Positions 43,396-51,708 of a DNA stretch of 64,000 bases are shown here, one piece after another. Within the stretch, counting starts at the first letter, position 1; the number at the start of each line of letters is the position of its first letter. Source of the DNA: JAABVY01 sp964627935 (lineage in GTDB: Bacteria; Zixibacteria; MSB-5A5; JAABVY01). Where the stretch lies: positions 1 to 64,000 of the forward strand of contig CAZVLB010000019.1 in NCBI GenBank assembly GCA_964627935.1. Direction: 5' to 3'. Made by a program: the position numbers and the translations under genes. The notes below the pieces were generated by a model. The model was not told the DNA's origin and did not search any database. It saw only the letters and a program-made list of their open reading frames with translations.

Positions 43396-44186
43396 AATTC
43401 AACCATTTCCGCATCAAATACCGGACCTTCCTTGCAGACCCGGTAATAGTCGTTCTCATCCCGTTTCCTGACCGCGCACCCCAGGCAGGTCCCCACCCCG
43501 CAGGGCATAGCTCCCTCCAGCGAAACCTGGAGCGGGATTCTGAAGCTCAATGCAATCTGCGCCAGACGTTTCATCATGGCGGTCGGGCCACAGGTGTAGA
43601 CACGAATCTTCTCGTGCCTGAGCCGTTTGGCATAGATTTCTTCAAACAATGTTGTCACAAAACCATGATAGCCATGTGTGCCGTCATCGGTGGAAAACAA
43701 AGTCTCGATCCCCAGCTCGAGCACATCCTCGGCCATCGCCAGTTCCCCGATACTTCTCATGCCAAACAGATAGAGGATATTTTCTTTGGGGTAGTTTTTT
43801 TGCTCGATCAGATATTTGCTGAAGAAATGCAGCGGTGGATAGCCGACACCTCCGGCAACCATGACCGCCTTTTCATCTTCCTGCGGAACCCGGAAGCTGT
43901 TGCCCAATGGCCCCAGAATATCCATAATCTGGCCGACTTCAGTTTCTGCCAGGATTTTTGTCCCTTTGCCGATAAGGCGGAAAACCATGTCGAAACGGTT
44001 ATCATAAGCATTGTTTATGCTCATCGGACGCCTGAATATCGGGTCCAGTCCACGTCCTACTCTGGCCTGCACGAAATTCCCGGGAAGGGCGCGAGAGGCT
44101 ATATGCTGCGATTCGCATGTCAGGCGATGAAGATCGGGAAGAATCCTGATATTCTCTACCACCCGGACCTGCGGATTGAAAATCAT
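43392..44186 (-). CDS. pyrK: Dihydroorotate dehydrogenase B, electron-transfer subunit
   Basis: 264 residues from ATG 44186, with AAGGG upstream; a longer N-terminal extension is possible but unsupported. FAD-binding RRPMSI, NAD-binding GGVGYPPL, and a C-terminal 2Fe-2S cluster site CGVGTCLGC plus a last Cys in YRVCKEGP. It transfers electrons from PyrD to NAD. Its start is inside the 3' end of the TPR/TonB-C lipoprotein gene, so the pyr genes are tied to that upstream gene. Confidence 0.93.
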   Translation of the reverse strand: MIFNPQVRVVENIRILPDLHRLTCESQHIASRALPGNFVQARVGRGLDPIFRRPMSINNAYDNRFDMVFRLIGKGTKILAETEVGQIMDILGPLGNSFRVPQEDEKAVMVAGGVGYPPLHFFSKYLIEQKNYPKENILYLFGMRSIGELAMAEDVLELGIETLFSTDDGTHGYHGFVTTLFEEIYAKRLRHEKIRVYTCGPTAMMKRLAQIALSFRIPLQVSLEGAMPCGVGTCLGCAVRKRDENDYYRVCKEGPVFDAEMVEL

Positions 44187-46324
44187 TGTCGGCCCTTGAT
44201 TTCGGGGGGTAGCTCCACTCTGATCCTGTAAAATTGCCATTGATCTATATACTCCACGGGAATTTCACCCACATCGAATTCGGTATATCTTAATGATTCG
44301 ATAGCTGCTTCGTCAATCTCTTTTACATGAGATGACTGTATTATTCTCCAATCCGATGGTTTACCCAGGAAGTCGATCTTGATCATAAAGCCGACATAGC
44401 CCTCGAACCTGCTCGAATAGGCCGATGGCGGGTATATGAACTCACCCGTTTTGGTTGGCTCACCGTCAATCACATGCAAAGTGTCGATCAGGCTGTCGAT
44501 GTACTGGCTGTTGGCCAGCAGATAGCGAGTGCTGTCCTCCATGAAATCCTCGGATGGATCGAACCTGTCCTCGCCGATCAGTGTCGTATCCGCATCAACA
44601 TTGACATCGTCCTGATCCGGCTGGGGCTGAGGACGCGGCGGTGGTTTCCTGGTGACTTTCAATCCCAGTTTGACCCGTGCGGAGTCGGCATAAGCCGAGC
44701 CATCATATTCATCGATAACATTCTGCCAGGCCAGGATTATGGTGGAATCCGGAATGGATGTGGTATCGGCCGGATCCCATTCCTCAATCGGGGCGAATTT
44801 TTCAATCAGCCAGGCCTTGGCATAAGCGGCTTTGGGGGCGTATTTCGATTCCGGGAAGTCATCCATGATGGATTGATATACTATCATGGCTGAATCAATA
44901 TTGTTTTCCTCGAAATGGAGCTTTTCAGCATGTTCATAGCGCCTCCCGGCATAATCGATATCCATCGTATCCAGTCTTACGGCAAGCTGGCCGGCGGCCT
45001 CTTCAACGAAATCCGTACTGGGATATTCTCGCAGTACAGTCAGGAATGCCTCACGGGCGCTGTCGGGTATCCGCTTATGCTCTTTATAGATAAAACCTTT
45101 GGCCAGATAGGCTTTGGCGGCATAGCGGCTTTCCGGGAAGCTGTCAATGACAGCCTGAAACTCGGTCAGGGCGGTGTCCGGATTGTTTAAATCGAAGAGA
45201 TACAGCTCAGCCAGGCTATACTGGCTTTCGGCTGCTTTTTCCAGGTCCTCTGCCGATGCCTGCTCACGGAATTGCGATAGACGAGCTATATCGGCGCTGC
45301 GTTCCACAGCCGTTTCGTAAATCTCCGAACGACGGAAGGCCACCTTGGCTGAATCATACATTGCCCTGGCGGATTCCAGATTGTCGAATTCCTGAAGGTA
45401 TATTTCGCCCATGTTGAAATATGCATGCGCCGCGGCGTCGGTTTTTTCGAATTCTTTGGTGATCTTTTCATATTCCTCGATTGCGCTTTCCAGATCACCC
45501 TTGATTGCCTGCGCCTCGGCCAGTTTGAGCCTGATCTGGCCGGCATGACTATAATAGCGCTCATTGGTGGCAAGATTCTCAAAGATGGTATAGCCGGAAT
45601 CGATCATACCCAGAGCATAATATGAATCCCCGGCATTGAAAAAGGCCTGGAAATAAAGGCTGTCATCCGGACTGAAATTCTGGACTTTCATATAGGCATC
45701 TTTGGATTCCTCATACCGTTCCAGAGAATCATAAGTCTGCGCAATCTTGTATTGCACCTGTGCGGCCGATTCCTCGCCCGCATACTTGTCAAGGTAACTC
45801 GAATAATACTTTACGGCCTGTTCAAAATTGCCCTCGCGAAATTCGATTTCACCGATCATGAACTGCGCTTCGGCCTTCCATTTATCATTGTCAGTGACTG
45901 AATCGACCTGTATGAATGCCTGACGGGCGAGGATATATTCTTCCTGCTGGACACGGCATTTGCCCAGATAGAAAAGCGCCTGCTCATAGAATTCCGATTC
46001 CGGGTAGGCGGCCAGAAGCTCGCGGAATTTGCGTTCCGAACGGCCGTAATCGCCCAGGTGATACCAGGATTTTCCAATTATATAAAGCGCATCATCGACA
46101 TACTTGGAATCCGGATGATCGGTCAGCACCACCGAGGCTTTTTCAACAGCGCGCTGATAAAGCGAGGCCGCCCTCCCGGCTTCATCTTTGCCGCTCTTTT
46201 CACGCATATCCTCGGCTTCATTGAAATTCTTCTTGACATGATAGAAGAGATTATAATATACACAGCCCTGGAATAAAAAGATCAGGGCCACAAGCACGGA
46301 AATAACTTTAAGATAGGATCTCAT
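44183..46324 (-). CDS. TPR-repeat lipoprotein with C-terminal TonB-like domain
   Basis: 713 residues from ATG 46324. Lipoprotein signal LIFLFQGC. About ten TPR-like helical pairs follow (ALYIIGKSWYHLGDYGRS, AYFNMGEIYLQEFDNL), resembling BamD/YbgF-type periplasmic scaffolds. After a Pro-rich linker (RKPPPRPQPQPD) a TonB C-terminal-like beta domain (GYVGFMIKIDFLGK ... AAIESLRYTEF) ends the protein. TonB-C domains usually sit on inner-membrane TonB; on a lipoprotein it may contact outer-membrane partners. It overlaps the radical SAM gene upstream and pyrK downstream. Function otherwise unknown. Confidence 0.85.
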   Translation of the reverse strand: MRSYLKVISVLVALIFLFQGCVYYNLFYHVKKNFNEAEDMREKSGKDEAGRAASLYQRAVEKASVVLTDHPDSKYVDDALYIIGKSWYHLGDYGRSERKFRELLAAYPESEFYEQALFYLGKCRVQQEEYILARQAFIQVDSVTDNDKWKAEAQFMIGEIEFREGNFEQAVKYYSSYLDKYAGEESAAQVQYKIAQTYDSLERYEESKDAYMKVQNFSPDDSLYFQAFFNAGDSYYALGMIDSGYTIFENLATNERYYSHAGQIRLKLAEAQAIKGDLESAIEEYEKITKEFEKTDAAAHAYFNMGEIYLQEFDNLESARAMYDSAKVAFRRSEIYETAVERSADIARLSQFREQASAEDLEKAAESQYSLAELYLFDLNNPDTALTEFQAVIDSFPESRYAAKAYLAKGFIYKEHKRIPDSAREAFLTVLREYPSTDFVEEAAGQLAVRLDTMDIDYAGRRYEHAEKLHFEENNIDSAMIVYQSIMDDFPESKYAPKAAYAKAWLIEKFAPIEEWDPADTTSIPDSTIILAWQNVIDEYDGSAYADSARVKLGLKVTRKPPPRPQPQPDQDDVNVDADTTLIGEDRFDPSEDFMEDSTRYLLANSQYIDSLIDTLHVIDGEPTKTGEFIYPPSAYSSRFEGYVGFMIKIDFLGKPSDWRIIQSSHVKEIDEAAIESLRYTEFDVGEIPVEYIDQWQFYRIRVELPPEIKGRQ

Positions 46325-47201
46325 TTTGAAACCAGCCATTGGTTAGATTATACTTTTCCATTAGCCTTTTGGCAATAAGATACTCCTTTTTATTCAACCG
46401 TCGGGAAATCCGCTCGAATTCACCGGCGCGATAGGCCGGGAAATACTGTGACATAAGCGATATATAGGTTTCTTCGGAAATTTCCTCGGCAATAAATTTA
46501 AATATCTTCTCCGAGCCGGAAAGATTGTTGGGCAGTACCAGGTGACGAATCAGAAGACCCTTGACCGCGATACCGTCATCATCCAGTTCCAGCACACCTG
46601 CCTGGCGATGCATCTCGGCGATAGCCCTGCGGTTCACTTCCGGGTAATCCGGTGCCGAGGAATAGCATTCCGCCGCCTCCATCTCGCCGTATCTCATATC
46701 CGGCATATACACATCGATCAGGCCCCGCATCGTTTCCAGCACCTCTACCTTTTCATACCCCGATGAATTATAAACGATCGGAATTTTAAGGCCTTTTTCT
46801 CGTGCAGTGACTATCGCATCTGCGATCTGTGCCCCGTAATGTGTGGGTGTGACGAAATTTATATTATGCGCGCCCATCTTTTGCAGGCCCAGCATCTTGT
46901 CCACCAGTGTCAACTGACTGACCTCGACCCCATGCTGCATCTGGCTGATCGGATAATTCTGGCAGTAGACGCATTTCAGGTTACATCCGGTCAGAAATAT
47001 CGTTCCACTGCCGTTTGTGCCGGAAATGGGCGGTTCCTCGCCGTAATGCAGGTTGGCCGAAGATATCTTGACCCGGTCGGTCTGGCCACAGATACCGGTT
47101 TGCCCCATTGTACGGTCAACATGGCACTCGCGGGGACAGATATCGCAATCCCTGAGACGGTCGAGCAGGATCCTGGTGTTCTCTTTCAAAGCTGCGTTCA
47201 T
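46308..47201 (-). CDS. Radical SAM protein, PflX/PflA-like
   Basis: 297 residues from ATG 47201; a TTG two codons upstream is possible and neither has a clear ribosome site. N-terminal Cys-rich segment CDICPRECHVDR ... GICG, then the radical SAM triad CNLKCVYCQ (CxxxCxxC) and ITQ-type glycine-rich strand. This matches the uncharacterised PflX group of pyruvate formate-lyase activase-like proteins. The target glycyl-radical enzyme is not in the window. It lies 9 bases after the sirtuin gene and overlaps the next gene by 17 bases. Confidence 0.85.
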   Translation of the reverse strand: MNAALKENTRILLDRLRDCDICPRECHVDRTMGQTGICGQTDRVKISSANLHYGEEPPISGTNGSGTIFLTGCNLKCVYCQNYPISQMQHGVEVSQLTLVDKMLGLQKMGAHNINFVTPTHYGAQIADAIVTAREKGLKIPIVYNSSGYEKVEVLETMRGLIDVYMPDMRYGEMEAAECYSSAPDYPEVNRRAIAEMHRQAGVLELDDDGIAVKGLLIRHLVLPNNLSGSEKIFKFIAEEISEETYISLMSQYFPAYRAGEFERISRRLNKKEYLIAKRLMEKYNLTNGWFQNEILS

Positions 47202-47210
47202 ATTCAAAGG

Positions 47211-47945
47211 TTATACGTCAAGACCCGCCGCTTCGATTAATTTGGGAAGAATTTCTCCTGAGGGCCCCGGCAGAACCTCATCGGCGTAGGCTGACAGCAT
47301 GGTCCTCTCGACATTGATTTCCACCAGGTATGCGCCCATGTTTTTGGCCGTCATGGGAAGTCCCGCCGCCGGATAGACTATGGCCGAGGTTCCAATAGAG
47401 AAAAACAGGTCACATTGCGCGGTTTTCTTTTCGGCCATGCGGTGGATATCCACCGGAAGCATCTCTCCGAACCAGACCACATCGGGACGAACTCTACCTC
47501 CGCATTCGCAGCGTGGCAGTTCATCGCCCTCTTTAAAATCGACCCGCCCAATCTTGCGTCCGCATTCAAAACACTTGTTGTTGAGTATATTACCATGCAG
47601 CTCGTAGATATTTTGCGATCCCGCCTGGCGATGGAGCCCGTCGACATTCTGCGTTATCAGGCTGAATTCATCAAAATAATTCTCCATACGCGCCAGGGCG
47701 TGATGACCCGGGTTGGGCTCGATATTGTCAATGATATCACGGCGATGCTGATACCAGGATAAAACCAACTCCGGATTGGCCATAAATGCATCAACCGTGG
47801 CCAGTTCCTCGGCCCGGAATTTCTTCCAGAGACCTTCCTCGCCACGGAATGTCGGCACACCCGATTCGGCTGAAACACCGGCTCCCGTCAGCACACAAAC
47901 CTTCGTCTCCGGCTTTATGAGCTTTAATAAATCCTCTGAAAACAT
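47211..47945 (-). CDS. cobB: NAD-dependent protein deacylase, sirtuin family
   Basis: 244 residues from ATG 47945. NAD-binding TGAGVSAESGVPTFRG, TQNVDGLH and catalytic His in YELHGN are present. The zinc site is CFEC ... CEC, with one residue less than usual in the second pair. FGEMLP and GTSAIVYPAAG complete the core. It removes acyl groups from lysines of metabolic enzymes. A promoter at leaderless distance lies directly upstream. First gene of the run through the radical SAM, TPR and pyr genes. Confidence 0.93.
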   Translation of the reverse strand: MFSEDLLKLIKPETKVCVLTGAGVSAESGVPTFRGEEGLWKKFRAEELATVDAFMANPELVLSWYQHRRDIIDNIEPNPGHHALARMENYFDEFSLITQNVDGLHRQAGSQNIYELHGNILNNKCFECGRKIGRVDFKEGDELPRCECGGRVRPDVVWFGEMLPVDIHRMAEKKTAQCDLFFSIGTSAIVYPAAGLPMTAKNMGAYLVEINVERTMLSAYADEVLPGPSGEILPKLIEAAGLDV

Positions 47946-47954
47946 AACATTGTC

Positions 47955-47983
47955 AATATGGAGCCTGCATGCTTCTAAGTCAA
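47955..47983 (-). promoter_or_regulatory. Promoter of cobB (predicts leaderless mRNA)
   Basis: Reading the minus strand: -35 TTGACT (47983-47978), 17-base spacer, -10 CATATT (47960-47955), then 9 bases to ATG at 47945. No Shine-Dalgarno sequence fits in the leader. Confidence 0.65.
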
Positions 47984-48026
47984 GATCAAAAAGGCGGTAC
48001 AAGCCCTCTACATTTTTTCTGTTTTA

Positions 48027-48056
48027 TTGGGTTTGAATAGGCCTTTTTTGTATAAT
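48027..48056 (+). promoter_or_regulatory. Promoter of the DUF5683 gene (predicts leaderless mRNA)
   Basis: Consensus -10 TATAAT (48051-48056), with a weak -35 TTGGGT (48027-48032, spacer 18). ATG follows 7 bases later at 48064. It is divergent from the cobB promoter. Confidence 0.65.
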
Positions 48057-48063
48057 ATCTGCG

Positions 48064-48558
48064 ATGCGCTATTTGATTTTAACGGTGATTCTGATAGTCA
48101 CGATTGCCTTTGCCACGGGCCATCTTAATGCCCAGGATAATAGCCCTGCAGAAGGCGGGAACAGCCATTCTCCCACCGGCGCCCTGTTGCGGTCAATGGC
48201 TGTGCCGGGATGGGGCCAGCTTTACAACGGCAAATATGTTAAGGCCGCTATCATCGGAATAGGGGAGAGCCTTCTGATTTACCAGACCGCTTATTACTGG
48301 CGCCGTTCCGATAAGTACCAGGATTTGTATCTCAATGAGGATGACCCCGAATTGCGTCTCAGCAAATTCCAGCAATTCGACCGCTACCGTGATCTGCGCA
48401 ATCAGCATATCTGGTTCCTGGGCATCACGGTCTTTTACTCCATGTTTGATGCCTATGTCGATGCTCACCTGAAGAATATCGATGTCGACCTGTCGCCGGG
48501 CTTTGACGACCAGAGCGATGAACTCACCCTGTGGCTTTCCATAACCTACAGATACTGA
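48064..48558 (+). CDS. DUF5683-like membrane-associated protein
   Basis: 164 residues. Signal peptide ending HLNAQD, then RSMAVPGWGQLYNGKYVKA typical of DUF5683, one or two hydrophobic segments (AAIIGIGESLLIYQTAYYW, HIWFLGITVFYSMFDAYVDA), and a short C-terminal beta tail (LTLWLSITYRY). Members occur in FCB-group bacteria and have no assigned function; a role at the outer membrane is plausible from the C-terminal aromatic residue. No Shine-Dalgarno sequence; promoter at leaderless distance. Confidence 0.8.
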   Translation: MRYLILTVILIVTIAFATGHLNAQDNSPAEGGNSHSPTGALLRSMAVPGWGQLYNGKYVKAAIIGIGESLLIYQTAYYWRRSDKYQDLYLNEDDPELRLSKFQQFDRYRDLRNQHIWFLGITVFYSMFDAYVDAHLKNIDVDLSPGFDDQSDELTLWLSITYRY

Positions 48559-48718
48559 ACAATTTGCATTCTTACTGGAACTCTCACATTAATGGTTGTT
48601 ATATAGCATTGGCAGGATAATGTCTGCCTTTGACCGTTAAGGAATACATGGATAGTACGATACAAATTATAGAACACTAAGATGTTCATGGGATATATTT
48701 GCAGGGAATAACTCCAGG

Positions 48719-49393
48719 ATGAATGACAAATCTTTTTTCAATGTTAACGACTGCGCCCTGATTACCCGTATGGCCGGGGTTGATTCGGCACTGAACATTC
48801 GTGAACTCAGGGAACGGGTGGCGGTATCTCCGATCGAATGCCTTTATCATCATTTCTGCGAGACGGTTATCCGGCCCTCCTTTGATAATCCCGAATTCCG
48901 CAATGATTTTTCTGTCTGGTGTGTGCAGAATCTTGGTGAACGCAAGCTGGCCGAGCAACTGGGTATATTGAATCCATATTCCTTCAATAATCTCGAGGAA
49001 TTTCGGGTCCGTGTGATCGAGATTATCGATGAACGCCTGAGCGAACTGCATTTTATTCCCTCGGCCAACCTGGGAGATGATTTCCATTTCATGCGGGCCG
49101 TTACCGTGGTATTCGACACCGGCAAACAACTCAGTTCACCGGAGGAACTGGTGCGGCATATTCCCTTTATGAGTGACTCCAGCCTGTATTATCATTTTGC
49201 AGAGGCACATCGACGCACCCCCAACAGGCTTGATGATTTCTCGGTCTACCTGATGGATTACAATCACCAGTACACCAGGCTGATTGATGCTTTCTCACGG
49301 ATAGACTTCTATTTCATGAACTTATATGAGCTTCGCAAGGCGCTGAAAGATGCCATTGTCTCCGAACTGGGAGAGGAGGCATTAAATGCCTAA
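48719..49393 (+). CDS. DUF5752-like protein, upstream of TreT
   Basis: 224 residues, no signal peptide or membrane segment. Two similar halves each begin with a segment on hydrophobic, His/Tyr-rich helices (SPIECLYHHFCETVIRPSF; SDSSLYYHFAEAHRRTP) followed by FSVW/FSVYL. This suggests an internal duplication of an all-helical module with conserved YHHF/YHFxE residues. It resembles DUF5752, whose function is unknown. It overlaps treT by 8 bases, so the products are probably made in step and may act together in trehalose synthesis or its control. Confidence 0.75.
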   Translation: MNDKSFFNVNDCALITRMAGVDSALNIRELRERVAVSPIECLYHHFCETVIRPSFDNPEFRNDFSVWCVQNLGERKLAEQLGILNPYSFNNLEEFRVRVIEIIDERLSELHFIPSANLGDDFHFMRAVTVVFDTGKQLSSPEELVRHIPFMSDSSLYYHFAEAHRRTPNRLDDFSVYLMDYNHQYTRLIDAFSRIDFYFMNLYELRKALKDAIVSELGEEALNA

Positions 49394-50624
49394 CACACTG
49401 GCGGATTACGAGAAGATAGTCGGGCATATAAATATCTCGATTCTGAAGCAACTTGCCGGTGCCCTCAATGGTGCCAAGGTCGTGCATATCAATTCCACCC
49501 GTGTGGGCGGCGGCGTGGCCGAAATCCTGGACTGGCTTGTAGGGCTGATGAATGAGCTGGGGCTGGATGCCTCATGGGAGGTTATTACCGGCAATCCGGA
49601 TTTCTATTTCACCACCAAATCATTTCATAATGCCCTGCAGGGCAAAACGGTATCACTCACCAAATCGATGATCGAGGTCTATGAGGAGACCAATCGCGCC
49701 ACAGCCGAACGGTTGCATGACAAGCTCGAGGATGCTGATTTTGTAATTGTCCACGATCCACAGCCGGCGGCGCTGTTGCAGCATTTTCCCAATCGTCGCG
49801 GAAAATGGATCTGGCGCTGTCATATCGATGTCAGCCGTCCTTACCGCAAGGCCTGGAAATATATCGAATCCAGGGTCAGTGAATATGATGCCAGCATCTT
49901 TTCCATGGCCAGTTTCGCGCGCAGCCTGCCTCATCCGCAGTTTATCATAGCCCCCAGCATCGATCCCTTGTCCGAAAAAAACTGCGATCTTAGCCAGAAT
50001 GAAATCAATGAGGTATTTGGTAAACACGGCATAGGCCGTGATCGTCCGGTCCTGACCCAGATATCACGTTTTGACAGGTTCAAGGATCCGATTGGCGTGA
50101 TCGATGCTTTCCAGATGCTGCGCCAGACTATCGATGCCGAACTTGTACTGGCCGGGGGAGGAGCATCGGATGATCCTGAGGGGCAGATGGTCCTCGAGGA
50201 AGTACAGGAAGCTGCCAATGGCCATGAGCAGATTCACATTCTCAATCTTCCCGGCAATGCTCATCGCATAATCAATGCTCTCCAGCGCGGTTCGACAATC
50301 GTTATCCAAAAATCACTGCAGGAGGGTTTCGGCCTGACAGTAACCGAGGCGCTCTGGAAGCAAAAACCGGTGATCGGCGGCAATGTGGGCGGGATTCGCC
50401 TGCAGATTCACAATCATCATACCGGTTTCCTGGTGGACACACCGGAGGGTGCGGCACTGCGCATGAGCTACCTGCTGCGTCATCCCGACAGAATCGAATA
50501 TATGGGAGAGACCGGCAAAGAATTCGTTCGCGAGAACTTTCTGCTTACTCGCCATGTTAGAGAATATCTAACACTTATGCTCGGCCTGAAACGGGGCCTG
50601 GCTAATTATCTCGTGACTGAATAA
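49386..50624 (+). CDS. treT: Trehalose synthase, glycosyltransferase family 4 (TreT-like)
   Basis: 412 residues. GT-B fold: N-terminal NSTRVGGGVAEIL, acceptor-side WRCHIDVSRP, C-terminal donor site QISRFDRFKDPIGVIDAF and QEGFGLTVTEALWKQKPVIGGNVGG. These match TreT, which joins NDP-glucose and glucose to trehalose. The specificity is inferred from sequence; other GT4 donors or acceptors are possible. It follows the DUF5752 gene with an 8-base overlap and precedes otsB by 6 bases. Confidence 0.87.
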   Translation: MPNTLADYEKIVGHINISILKQLAGALNGAKVVHINSTRVGGGVAEILDWLVGLMNELGLDASWEVITGNPDFYFTTKSFHNALQGKTVSLTKSMIEVYEETNRATAERLHDKLEDADFVIVHDPQPAALLQHFPNRRGKWIWRCHIDVSRPYRKAWKYIESRVSEYDASIFSMASFARSLPHPQFIIAPSIDPLSEKNCDLSQNEINEVFGKHGIGRDRPVLTQISRFDRFKDPIGVIDAFQMLRQTIDAELVLAGGGASDDPEGQMVLEEVQEAANGHEQIHILNLPGNAHRIINALQRGSTIVIQKSLQEGFGLTVTEALWKQKPVIGGNVGGIRLQIHNHHTGFLVDTPEGAALRMSYLLRHPDRIEYMGETGKEFVRENFLLTRHVREYLTLMLGLKRGLANYLVTE

Positions 50625-50630
50625 ACTGTA

Positions 50631-51431
50631 ATGAAAATACTCAATGATAAACTGAACCTCAATAAATTTTTCGAATCACTAAAACAAACGGGGCGACCGA
50701 TTCTGATGCTTGATTACGATGGCACTCTTGCGCCGTTTGTAGTCGAACGTGATGAGGCCGTGCCGTACCCGGGCGTGCGGGAAATGCTCAGCAAAATAGC
50801 CGGTGCCCGCCATACCCGTATGATCATTGTAACCGGCCGCCGCGCAAAAGAACTGGTGAATCTTCTGAAACTTGACAATCATCCGGAAATATGGGGCTCG
50901 CATGGTATGGAACGGCTGATGCCGGACGGGCGCTATCATCAGGGTGAACTTAGCCTGTCCGAGACTTTGGGCCTGAAAAGCGCCACAACATGGGCTCTGC
51001 ACGAAGGTCTGAAGGATATCGTCGAGGAAAAGCCGGCCGGTCTGGCCTTTCACTGGCGCGGAATGAAAGAAAAGAAGGCCAATCAGATCAAAGAAAAGAT
51101 AATACAGAAATGGCAACCTCTTCAGGATGAGTACCATCTCAAGCTTCTGGATTTCGAATGCGGAATAGAATTAAAAGCCGCCGGAACCGATAAGGGTCAG
51201 GCAGTTAAGAAGATACTGGCTGAATCGCAGGCCAGCCCCGAGGTCGCATATCTGGGTGATGACCTGACCGATGAGGATGCTTTCGAAGCTCTGAAAAAGC
51301 GTGGCCTTACCGTGCTTGTACGCGAACAATATCGTGAAACCGCCGCTGACTTGTGGCTTACACCACCTCAGGAAATGCTGGATTTTCTGGAACGATGGCA
51401 CGAGGCCCGCATGCATCGAAAAAGAAAATAG
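50631..51431 (+). CDS. otsB: Trehalose-6-phosphate phosphatase
   Basis: 266 residues. HAD phosphatase motifs: I MLDYDGTLAPF (nucleophile Asp), II IIVTGR, IV LGDDLTDEDAF. WGSHGMERL and FHWRG are family features. It removes phosphate from trehalose-6-phosphate in the cytoplasm. It starts 6 bases after treT, whose product should not be phosphorylated, while OtsA, the source of the substrate, is encoded 277 bases downstream under its own promoter. Confidence 0.94.
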   Translation: MKILNDKLNLNKFFESLKQTGRPILMLDYDGTLAPFVVERDEAVPYPGVREMLSKIAGARHTRMIIVTGRRAKELVNLLKLDNHPEIWGSHGMERLMPDGRYHQGELSLSETLGLKSATTWALHEGLKDIVEEKPAGLAFHWRGMKEKKANQIKEKIIQKWQPLQDEYHLKLLDFECGIELKAAGTDKGQAVKKILAESQASPEVAYLGDDLTDEDAFEALKKRGLTVLVREQYRETAADLWLTPPQEMLDFLERWHEARMHRKRK

Positions 51432-51661
51432 AAATCACTATCTCCCCGCATCCCAGCTATTTCAGTTATTTCTCCTGTTGCAATTCTTATTGTGATTATC
51501 GGAAATTTATATACGCGAACAATTTAGAATTATCTGCGTTATAAATATAATGGGCACAATTAAGCCCGCATCTGAAATGATTACAGTTATCGTTTTAAGG
51601 CCTTACAGGGTGGAAACATAAGTAGGTTTGCTTAGCGAAGGAAGCATTCCGGGAATAGGGC

Positions 51662-51690
51662 TTGACTTTGCAGGTTCATATTCCAATAAT
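51662..51690 (+). promoter_or_regulatory. Promoter of otsA
   Basis: -35 TTGACT (51662-51667), exactly 17 bases, -10 AATAAT (51685-51690). The predicted start leaves a short leader containing AGAGGGA, so otsA uses a Shine-Dalgarno sequence. The remaining gap 51432-51661 shows no gene. Confidence 0.65.
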
Positions 51691-51708
51691 TAAAGAGGGA
51701 TAGAAAAA

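Noticed and set aside
51432..51661. Possible small RNA or riboswitch ahead of otsA
   Set aside because: I see no conserved fold; only the promoter at 51662-51690 is supported.
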